5,246 bases of DNA. Origin: Verrucomicrobiota bacterium. Its GTDB lineage: Bacteria; Verrucomicrobiota; Verrucomicrobiia; Verrucomicrobiales; DEV007. The stretch's first letter is position 1, and each line of letters opens with the position of its first letter. Shown one piece after another: positions 1-5,246 of the stretch. The notes beneath the pieces were generated by a model. The model ran no database searches. It had not been told where the DNA came from and saw only the letters and a program-made list of their open reading frames with translations. A program made the position numbers and the translations under genes. The DNA lies in the NCBI GenBank assembly GCA_013152075.1, contig JAADHD010000477.1, forward strand, positions 1-5,246, given 5' to 3'.

Positions 1-2
1 TG

Positions 3-371
3 GGGAAAACGCTGACGCTTCCCGAGGTGATCGAGCTCAACCGATCCGGTGACGGAGAATTTGATGATATTCTTGAAGGAGCGGGACGATATCTCGCTAT
101 CGGATTGGCGGCAGCGGTGAATATTTTCAATCCACGGGCGATTTTTATTTATGGGAAATTTCTTGATGCCCAAGAGGGGCTTTTCGAGCGTGTTGTGAAG
201 TGGACCCATGAAAGGGCCTTGGACCTTTCTTCCGCACAATGTGAAATTTTTCAGGCACAGCGGGATCCGCACGAATGCCAGCAGATCGGAGCGGCAGCGG
301 GGATCATTGAAAAGCTCACTCGATCGGTTTCGGATAAACGCCGTGTGATGGGTGAGAAAGGCGCGGCTTGA
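3..371 (+). CDS. ROK family protein (sugar kinase or NagC/XylR-like repressor), C-terminal part
   Basis: This is the 3' end of a gene that begins left of the window; the frame is open from base 3, giving about 122 codons before TGA. A GTG at 27 is not taken as the start because the ROK-like sequence continues upstream of it (LTLPEV). The visible part matches the end of the ROK fold: a helix with LAIGLAAAVNIFNP, then the strand AIFIYGKF, which corresponds to the family's 'NP..IvlgG' block, and a closing IGAAAGIIEKL that matches the usual 'GAA' terminal helix. About 17 residues of charged tail follow. ROK proteins are cytoplasmic and are either sugar kinases or sugar-responsive repressors with an N-terminal winged helix. 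The parts that would decide (N-terminal helix-turn-helix, ATP-binding DxGxT, zinc-binding CxCGxxGC) lie outside the window. The IYG replaces the more usual GG. Ten bases separate it from the next gene, so co-transcription is likely. Family call fairly sure; kinase versus repressor undecided. Confidence 0.8.
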   Translation, partial: GKTLTLPEVIELNRSGDGEFDDILEGAGRYLAIGLAAAVNIFNPRAIFIYGKFLDAQEGLFERVVKWTHERALDLSSAQCEIFQAQRDPHECQQIGAAAGIIEKLTRSVSDKRRVMGEKGAA

Positions 372-385
372 TGCATAAGTTATGA
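369..385 (+). promoter_or_regulatory. Overlapping stop/start junction with a 4-codon mini-ORF between the ROK gene and the PSCyt/PSD1 gene
   Basis: The ROK stop TGA overlaps an ATG (TGATG, 369-373). That ATG opens a 4-codon frame, ATG CAT AAG TTA, ending in TGA at 383-385, and this stop overlaps the ATG of the large gene (ATGA, 382-385). There is no good Shine-Dalgarno sequence at normal spacing before 382; the nearest purine-rich stretch, GAGAAAGG at 354-361, is about 20 bases away but is about 9 bases before the mini-ORF ATG at 371. The layout would suit ribosome re-initiation from the ROK gene into the large gene. The bases are seen directly; translational coupling is inferred and chance is possible. 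Confidence 0.4.
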
Positions 386-492
386 AATACAGGGTTAAAA
401 CAAATGGCGGGTCGGCATCCGGGATTACCAAGAATGCGCTTGTGGCTGTAGCGGTTTTATTTTCTGTGGGCGAGGTGGGGGAGGTTCGCGGG
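382..492 (+). other. Probable Sec signal peptide of the PSCyt/PSD1 protein
   Basis: Residues 1-18 hold four basic residues (K2, R4, K6, K17), residues 19-29 (ALVAVAVLFSV) form a hydrophobic core, and an acidic, Gly/Val-rich stretch ends in VRG before QNT, a possible cleavage point near residue 37. The core is short and the region before the cut is unusually acidic, so cleavage rather than anchoring is uncertain. Export is also required by the two CxxCH motifs, since heme is attached outside the cytoplasm. Confidence 0.6.
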
Positions 493-3400
493 CAAAACAC
501 AGGTAAAGTGAAAGCGGCTGCGGATGAGTTGTTCTTTGAAACGCAGATTCGACCTCTGCTGTCACAGAATTGTTTTAAATGTCATGGTGAGGAAAAACAG
601 AAGGGGGGGTTACGTCTCGATTCGATTCATCGTATATTGCAAGGCGGGGATCTGGGAGCGTCTCTTATTCCGGGCAATGTGAAGGGTAGTCTGATGGCCA
701 AGGCGATTCGCTGGGAAGCCGGTGAATATGCGGAAGAAACTTTGGAGATGCCGCCCAAAAAGAAACTGTCGAAAGATCAGATTGCTCTATTGACGAAGTG
801 GATTGAAATGGGGGCGCCGTGGCCACAGTCGGCGGCGGATATTGCCAACAGTCAGAAAAAGATTGAAGACCCGCGGGCCGGCATTTGGAAGGCCGCGGCT
901 GAGCATTGGGCCTTTCAAGCCGTGGGGCATACAGTTATTCCCAAAGATAAAAATACCGGCTGGGGAAAAAATATCATTGATCGTTTTGTTCTGGCTAAAA
1001 TGGAGACAGGCGGGCTCGCGCCTTCTGCGAAAGCTGATAAAATCACTTTACTGCGGCGGGCTTATCTGGATTTGATTGGACTTCCCCCTTTGCCGGAAGA
1101 AGTCGAGGCCTTCTTGAAGGACTCATCAGCGGGCGCTTTTTCGAAGGCGGTTGAGAAGCTACTGAAGGACCGTCGTTATGGCGAGCGCTGGGGCAGGCAC
1201 TGGTTGGATGTGGCGCGTTACGGCGACTCGAAGGGGGCGATATTTGGAGAGACACGTGAGTATCCCTATGCTTATACCTTCCGCGATTATGTGATTAGTT
1301 CCTTCAATCGAGACAAACCCTTTGACCAGTTTCTGATCGAGCAACTTGCTGCCGATCAGTTGGGCCGGAAGGCGAATGACCCATCGTTGGCGGCGATGGG
1401 TTTCATCACGGTGAACCGCCGTTCCAATGGCGGAGGAGAAGTGGAGCAGTGGGCGGATCGAGTGGATACCCTGGGGCGGGGAATGCTGGGTTTGACGATT
1501 GCCTGTGCGCGTTGTCACGATCATAAATACGATCCCATTCCGACGGCGGATTTTTATTCCCTGCTCGGAGTTTTTGCCAGCAGTGAAGAGCCCAAAGAGC
1601 TTCCGGTGATCGGGCGGCCAAAGCCGGGTTCGTACCAGGATGGTGAATTTAAAAAGTTTAAAGCTGAGGAGGATCGAAAACTTCAGGAGTATAAGGACAA
1701 AAATCATGTCAGGCTGTTGAAGCAGTATCGGGGGCAGGTAGGAGGTTTTTTGATGGTGCTTGCCGATGGTCGCGGGGAAAAAGAAAATGCCCTGAGGGTG
1801 CTTGCCGGTCGTCGCAAGCTGAGTCCCTACATCGCGCTTCGTTATCGTGATTATCTGGCGGAGCATGAGAACGATCCGGTTTTTGGAGCGTGGCAGGCTT
1901 TTGTAACTTTGGAAGAATCCGGTTTTGCGGGAAAAGTAAAAAAACTGGCTGCGCTGGTTACTGAAAACAAGTTACCGGGGGTGACATTGAACCCGGTGGT
2001 GGCCGAGGCCTTTAAAGGGAAAGCACCGGCTACTCTCAAAGAGGTGGCGGATATTTATCAGAAGATCTTTACCTCAGTGGACAAGCAGTGGCAGGAGATG
2101 GTTAAAAAGGATTCAAAATCAAAATCTTTGGCGGATGCCCCTCGTGAGCAGCTGCGCCAGTTGCTTTATAGCAGTGATGCCCCGGGGGTATTGCCGGCTG
2201 GGGATTTCAAACAGCTCGAGCGTAAAGTGTATCTTGAGTTGCTCAAACTGAACGCAAATTACACTCTGCGTCTGGCGATGCATCCGGGGTCGCCGCGTCG
2301 GGCGATGGTGGTGCGTGATAAAAAGGAGCTTTACGATCCGCACATTTTCATTCGTGGAAATGACAAAAGGCCGGGTGATGCCGTGCCTCGTCAGTTTTTA
2401 AAGATCATCGAAGGGGATGAACGTAAACCTTTTAGCAAAGGGTCGGGGCGTCTTGAGCTCGCACAGGCAATTGCGTCTAAGGACAACCCTCTCACCGCCC
2501 GGGTGATGGTGAACCGGATCTGGAATTATCATTTTGGACAAGGACTGGTCAATACACCCAGCGATTTTGGTTTGCGCTGCGAGGAACCCGTTCAAGTTGA
2601 ATTGCTCAACTGGTTGGCGCGGGAGTTTATGGATAAAGGCTGGTCGATCAAACACATGCATCGTTTGATTATGAATTCGGCTACCTATCAGCAATCCAGT
2701 CACGGGGATCCGAAAAAGTTCGCAGTCGACCCGGATAATAATTTTCTCTGGCGTTTTAATCGCAGGCGTTTGGAATTTGAAGCAATCCACGACAGCATGT
2801 TGGCGGTGTCCGGTAAATTGGATTCGAAAGTGGGTGGTCCGGCGGTGACTTTGATCCGGGATACTACGGCGAAGCAGGGCGGTGCCAGCGTGACCTGGGG
2901 ATTCAATCCCTATCGGCGGGCGGTTTATGGGGCGGTTTCGCGGGACAAATTGCCCTCGCTGCTTTTAACTTTCGATTTTGCCAATCCCGATGAGACCAAT
3001 GAGAAGCGGAATAGCACTACGGTTCCGACCCAGGGGCTTTACATGATGAATAATCCGTTTGTGATGGAACTCGCGGCGGCTTTGGTTGAGCGCAAGGATG
3101 TGTCAGTCCTTACTGATCCTGAAACGCGAATTCGCCGGATCTATCAGCTTACTTTTAACCGGGAGCCTAGTGAGGGAGAACTGCGTGCCGGTTTGAGCTT
3201 CATTGATACTTACAATCAGCCCGATCCCAAAAAGGGTAAAAAGGCGATGCTTAAACCGAAGGGGCCTTCACCCTGGACTTATGGTTACGTCGCTTACGAT
3301 GGAAAGAGCCAGACCTATGACGCGGCGACGATGAAGCCATTTCCGTATCATACCTCACGTGTGATGCAGGGAGATGCTGAATATCCCGATAAAAAGAATG

Positions 3401-3876
3401 GGCTGGGCTGGACGAGGTTGACGCCAGAGGGAGGTCATGCGGGTGGAGGTAGGAATGCTCTTGTGCGTCGCTGGACAAGTCCGGTGACGGGCATGGTGGA
3501 AATTGCCGGCTCGCTTAATCATGGAGCAGAGCAGGGTAATGGTATTCGGGCTGCGGTATATGGCCCGAAAGGAAAAATCAAGCAATGGGTTTCGCATAAC
3601 GCAAAAGTTGAGACTCTGGTAGGCGCGATTGAGGTGAAACAAGGAGATGCGCTTGATTTTGTCGTCGATGCCATTGGCGATGGTTATTACGATGGCTTTC
3701 AGTGGATCCCTGTAGTGGTGGTTAAGGGGGAGCGCAAGATGCTTTGGTCGTCTAAGCGTGGTTTTCCCAAGCCGAAAAAAACCATGGCAGGTAAAATTCA
3801 GCCCGGTGAGTTCGGTCCGTGGCAGAGTTATGCGCAGGTGCTGCTGATGTCGAACGAGTTTGTTTTTATCCAATAA
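382..3876 (+). CDS. Exported PSCyt1-DUF1549-DUF1553 (PSD1) planctomycete-type cytochrome c domain protein
   Basis: A complete 1164-residue protein. The ATG at 382 is the first possible start after an in-frame TAA at 376-378. Order by residue: a signal peptide-like N-terminus (1-37, hydrophobic 19-29); PSCyt1 (about 51-148) with heme motif C64-F-K-C67-H68 and a later M123-P-P that probably supplies the second heme ligand, ending in the typical WIEMGAPWP; DUF1549/PSCyt2 (about 198-402) with LRRAYLDLIGLPP, ERWGRHWLDVARYGDS and a second motif C375-A-R-C378-H379 followed by DHKYDPIP; a Lys-rich, largely helical middle (about 405-640); the IRGN.....DAVPRQFL lead-in (657-673); DUF1553/PSD1 (about 686-946) with NPLTARVMVNRIW, TPSDFG and RRRLEFEAIHDSMLAVSG; an extra beta-rich module (about 962-1113); and the closing PWQSYAQVLLMSNEF of DUF1553 (1146-1160). 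The family is typical of Planctomycetota and Verrucomicrobiota; its reaction is not established, but heme motifs and export suggest periplasmic redox chemistry. It sits 5 bases before its usual DUF1501 partner. Confidence 0.93.
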   Translation: MKYRVKTNGGSASGITKNALVAVAVLFSVGEVGEVRGQNTGKVKAAADELFFETQIRPLLSQNCFKCHGEEKQKGGLRLDSIHRILQGGDLGASLIPGNVKGSLMAKAIRWEAGEYAEETLEMPPKKKLSKDQIALLTKWIEMGAPWPQSAADIANSQKKIEDPRAGIWKAAAEHWAFQAVGHTVIPKDKNTGWGKNIIDRFVLAKMETGGLAPSAKADKITLLRRAYLDLIGLPPLPEEVEAFLKDSSAGAFSKAVEKLLKDRRYGERWGRHWLDVARYGDSKGAIFGETREYPYAYTFRDYVISSFNRDKPFDQFLIEQLAADQLGRKANDPSLAAMGFITVNRRSNGGGEVEQWADRVDTLGRGMLGLTIACARCHDHKYDPIPTADFYSLLGVFASSEEPKELPVIGRPKPGSYQDGEFKKFKAEEDRKLQEYKDKNHVRLLKQYRGQVGGFLMVLADGRGEKENALRVLAGRRKLSPYIALRYRDYLAEHENDPVFGAWQAFVTLEESGFAGKVKKLAALVTENKLPGVTLNPVVAEAFKGKAPATLKEVADIYQKIFTSVDKQWQEMVKKDSKSKSLADAPREQLRQLLYSSDAPGVLPAGDFKQLERKVYLELLKLNANYTLRLAMHPGSPRRAMVVRDKKELYDPHIFIRGNDKRPGDAVPRQFLKIIEGDERKPFSKGSGRLELAQAIASKDNPLTARVMVNRIWNYHFGQGLVNTPSDFGLRCEEPVQVELLNWLAREFMDKGWSIKHMHRLIMNSATYQQSSHGDPKKFAVDPDNNFLWRFNRRRLEFEAIHDSMLAVSGKLDSKVGGPAVTLIRDTTAKQGGASVTWGFNPYRRAVYGAVSRDKLPSLLLTFDFANPDETNEKRNSTTVPTQGLYMMNNPFVMELAAALVERKDVSVLTDPETRIRRIYQLTFNREPSEGELRAGLSFIDTYNQPDPKKGKKAMLKPKGPSPWTYGYVAYDGKSQTYDAATMKPFPYHTSRVMQGDAEYPDKKNGLGWTRLTPEGGHAGGGRNALVRRWTSPVTGMVEIAGSLNHGAEQGNGIRAAVYGPKGKIKQWVSHNAKVETLVGAIEVKQGDALDFVVDAIGDGYYDGFQWIPVVVVKGERKMLWSSKRGFPKPKKTMAGKIQPGEFGPWQSYAQVLLMSNEFVFIQ
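571..585 (+). other. First c-type heme attachment motif (CFKCH), PSCyt1 domain
   Basis: TGT TTT AAA TGT CAT encodes C64-F-K-C67-H68 in the context LLSQNCFKCHGEEKQKGGLRLDS, the canonical opening of the planctomycete cytochrome c domain. The two Cys bind heme covalently and His68 is its proximal ligand. Met123 in LEMPPKKKLS, at the position conserved in this domain, is the likely distal ligand (inference from family pattern). Confidence 0.85.
1504..1518 (+). other. Second CxxCH motif (CARCH), end of DUF1549/PSCyt2
   Basis: TGT GCG CGT TGT CAC encodes C375-A-R-C378-H379, followed by DHKYDPIPTADFYSLLGVF. This block is highly conserved in PSCyt2 proteins and has the c-type heme consensus. Whether it carries heme or another metal is not settled for the family; the distal ligand cannot be read from the sequence. 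Confidence 0.75.
3262..3723 (+). other. Beta-rich module inserted near the end of DUF1553 in the PSCyt/PSD1 protein
   Basis: Residues about 961-1114 separate the last helix of DUF1553 (LSFIDTYN, 939-945) from its closing W..YAQVLLMSNEF motif (1147-1160). The module opens with PWTYGYVAYD, has aromatic residues at W1010 and W1031 (ALVRRWTSP), alternating strand-like stretches (GMVEIAGSL, GIRAAVYG, AIEVKQGDALDFVVDAI) and ends with DGFQWIPVVVV. The strand pattern and conserved-looking W/G/D positions resemble a carbohydrate-binding-like beta-sandwich. A related module occurs in some planctomycete PSD1 proteins from family memory, but I cannot name a profile for it. Sugar binding is inference only. 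Confidence 0.6.
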
Positions 3877-3884
3877 GAGTTATG
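3874..3884 (+). promoter_or_regulatory. Five-base junction between the PSCyt/PSD1 gene and the DUF1501 gene
   Basis: TAA ends the large gene at 3876 and ATG of the DUF1501 gene is at 3882, with only GAGTT between. The purine run AAGAG lies just 2 bases before the ATG, too close for a normal Shine-Dalgarno. The start is supported by the twin-arginine motif beginning 14 codons downstream. The spacing implies co-transcription and probably re-initiation or an SD-independent start. Confidence 0.6.
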
Positions 3885-4031
3885 AATCCAGAAAACCCAC
3901 AATCAAGTATTGAAAATTTTCCTTCCCGGCGTGAGTTCTTGAATCGTTCGGGCACGGGTTTTGGTGCTCTGGCCCTGGGAGCGCTGATGGCGGAAGAAGG
4001 TTTGTTGAGTGAGTCGGCTGAAGCGGCCGCT
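3882..4031 (+). other. Twin-arginine (Tat) signal peptide of the DUF1501 protein
   Basis: S15-R16-R17-E18-F19-L20 fits the S-R-R-x-F-L-K consensus except for N21 in place of K. It is followed by a weakly hydrophobic Gly/Ala/Leu stretch (24-37) and an Ala-rich possible cleavage region (AEAAA, 46-50). Tat export implies that the protein folds, perhaps with metal bound, before leaving the cytoplasm. Confidence 0.85.
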
Positions 4032-5246
4032 TCAAGGTCTCCACTGGCCCCGAAGGAACCTCATTTCCCAGCGACGGCCAAACATGTGATCCATTTGTTC
4101 ATGAATGGAGCTCCGTCTCAGGTGGATACTTTTGACCCTAAACCGGAGTTGGATCGTTTTGATGGCAAGACCTTGCCCCTCCACTACAAAACCGAGCGCA
4201 AGACGGGAATGGGTTACAAGTCACGCTGGAAATTCCGAAAATATGGTCAAAGTGGAATTGAGGTGAGCGATCTTTTTAAGCGTACGGCAGAGCACGTGGA
4301 TGATATGTGCATCATACGTTCGATGCACTGTTCGGTGCCGAATCATCCACCCTCGTTCATGGAGATGAACTGCGGTGATCCGATTCAGTCACGGCCGAGC
4401 ATGGGGTCGTGGATCAATTATGGTTTGGGAACGGAGAACCAGAACCTGCCCGGTTTTGTGTCGCTTTGTCCCGGAGGTTATCCCAGTCGTTTTGGCCCGC
4501 GTAATTGGCAGTCGGCTTTTTTGCCGGCGGCTTATCAGGGCACTTTTATCAATACCGAATATACCAAGATCGAGCAGTTGATCGATAACATCAAAAACAA
4601 CAGCATCAGCTTTTCGCAACAGCGCAAGCAGCTGGATTTGTTGAAGGCCTTGCACGAGGAGCAGGCTGAAAAGGTGGTGGATGACGGACCGCTGGAGGCG
4701 CGTATCCAATCCTTTGATTTGGCCTACCGCATGCAAATGGAAGCGGCGGACGTGTTTGATGTTTCCACCGAACCGGAATCGATTCGTCAGATGTATGGCG
4801 ATACTCCGCATGGACGACAGTTGTTGATTGCGCGTCGATTGATCGAACGCGGGGTGCGTTTTGTGCAGGCTTGGACAGGCAAAGGCATTCCCTGGGATGA
4901 TCATGATGACATCATGCTGCATCAGAAAAAGGCGGATATGTGGGATCAGCCGATGGCCGCTTTGTTGAAGGATCTGAAAGAGCGCGGACTGTTGGATGAA
5001 ACGCTAGTGATGTGGGGTGGGGAATTTGGCCGCACACCGACGATCGAGTTGCCTGCACCGGGAACGAATCAGGGATTAGGCAAGGGACGCGATCATAATA
5101 ATCACGGGTTCAGCATGTGGCTGGCCGGCGGCGGAGTGAAGGGCGGACATGTGCACGGATCCACCGATGATTTTGGATTCAAGGCGGTGTATGACCGCGT
5201 GCATATTCACGATCTGCACGCAACGGTGCTGCACCTGATGGGGCTG
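3882..5246 (+). CDS. Tat-exported DUF1501 protein (alkaline phosphatase superfamily fold), 3' end outside the window
   Basis: The frame is open for 455 codons to the window edge with no stop; the family is usually slightly longer, so only a short C-terminal tail should be missing. Residues 15-20 are SRREFL, a clear twin-arginine signal, followed by a small-residue hydrophobic stretch and a likely cut near AEAAA (46-50). Family blocks in order: HLFMNGAPSQVDTFDPKPEL (71-90), VSDLF.R and DDMCIIRSMHC (128-150), RPSMGSWINYGLGTENQNLPGF (171-192), WQSAFLPAAYQGT (209-221), FDLAYRMQMEA (278-288), LLIARRLIERGVRFVQ (314-329), WDDHDD (338-343), LVMWGGEFGRTP (375-386), GRDHNNHGF (402-410) and LAGGGVKGG (414-422). 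DUF1501 belongs to the alkaline phosphatase/sulfatase-like superfamily; D340/H341, E381, D404, H405 and H408 are candidate metal or active-site residues by inference. The true substrate is unknown. It follows the PSCyt/PSD1 gene by 5 bases, the usual pairing in these phyla, and is probably periplasmic. Confidence 0.93.
   Translation, partial: MNPENPQSSIENFPSRREFLNRSGTGFGALALGALMAEEGLLSESAEAAASRSPLAPKEPHFPATAKHVIHLFMNGAPSQVDTFDPKPELDRFDGKTLPLHYKTERKTGMGYKSRWKFRKYGQSGIEVSDLFKRTAEHVDDMCIIRSMHCSVPNHPPSFMEMNCGDPIQSRPSMGSWINYGLGTENQNLPGFVSLCPGGYPSRFGPRNWQSAFLPAAYQGTFINTEYTKIEQLIDNIKNNSISFSQQRKQLDLLKALHEEQAEKVVDDGPLEARIQSFDLAYRMQMEAADVFDVSTEPESIRQMYGDTPHGRQLLIARRLIERGVRFVQAWTGKGIPWDDHDDIMLHQKKADMWDQPMAALLKDLKERGLLDETLVMWGGEFGRTPTIELPAPGTNQGLGKGRDHNNHGFSMWLAGGGVKGGHVHGSTDDFGFKAVYDRVHIHDLHATVLHLMGL

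Noticed and set aside
27..371. Reading the ROK fragment as a complete small gene starting at GTG 27
   Set aside because: The frame is open to the left edge and ROK-like sequence continues upstream; 114 residues would be only part of the fold.
603..609. Run of seven G as a possible slippage or phase-variation site
   Set aside because: It encodes K-G-G in a conserved position just after the first heme motif, the frame is intact, and seven G is short for a convincing switch.
1159..1866. Minus-strand open frame of 235 codons inside the PSCyt/PSD1 gene
   Set aside because: It lies fully antisense to well-matched DUF1549 sequence and its translation has no recognisable domain; it is a shadow of the real frame.
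3355..3873. Minus-strand open frame of 172 codons opposite the end of the PSCyt/PSD1 gene
   Set aside because: Antisense to the inserted module and the conserved DUF1553 end; no family resemblance and no separate upstream signals.
4375..4581. Plus-strand open frame of 68 codons in another phase within the DUF1501 gene
   Set aside because: Overlaps the conserved PSMGSW and FLPAAYQG region out of phase and has no recognisable content.
4389..4922. Minus-strand open frame of 177 codons opposite the DUF1501 gene
   Set aside because: Antisense to clearly conserved DUF1501 blocks; composition reflects the opposite strand of a real gene.

Overview
The window looks like chromosomal DNA of the Planctomycetota-Verrucomicrobiota-Chlamydiota superphylum, most likely a heterotrophic verrucomicrobium or planctomycete. 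The main reason is the adjacent pair of a giant PSCyt1/PSCyt2(DUF1549)/PSD1(DUF1553) cytochrome-like protein and a DUF1501 protein, a combination that is expanded in those phyla. The phylum-level call is family knowledge plus inference; the window cannot separate the two phyla.

The layout is three tightly packed genes, all on the + strand. (1) The C-terminal ~122 codons of a ROK-family protein (sugar kinase or sugar-responsive repressor) end at 371. (2) After a 10-base gap, a complete 1164-residue exported protein runs from 382 to 3876, with two CxxCH motifs, DUF1549, a long helical middle region, DUF1553, and an extra beta-rich module set into the end of DUF1553. (3) After a 5-base gap, a DUF1501 protein with a clear twin-arginine signal starts at 3882 and runs open off the right edge: 455 codons are visible and only a short C-terminal tail should be missing. 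The third gene is easily missed because its stop codon lies outside the window.

There are no RNA genes, mobile elements, CRISPR arrays, convincing terminators or intergenic stretches long enough for a separate promoter. Gaps of 10 and 5 bases on one strand suggest one transcript and coupled translation. A working picture, by inference, is that the ROK protein senses or phosphorylates a sugar in the cytoplasm, while the c-type cytochrome-like protein and its DUF1501 partner act outside the cytoplasmic membrane on a substrate that remains unknown for this family pair. The pair is a widespread but functionally poorly understood module. What is most specific here is the beta-rich domain inserted in DUF1553 and the unusual start-stop junction ahead of the large gene.
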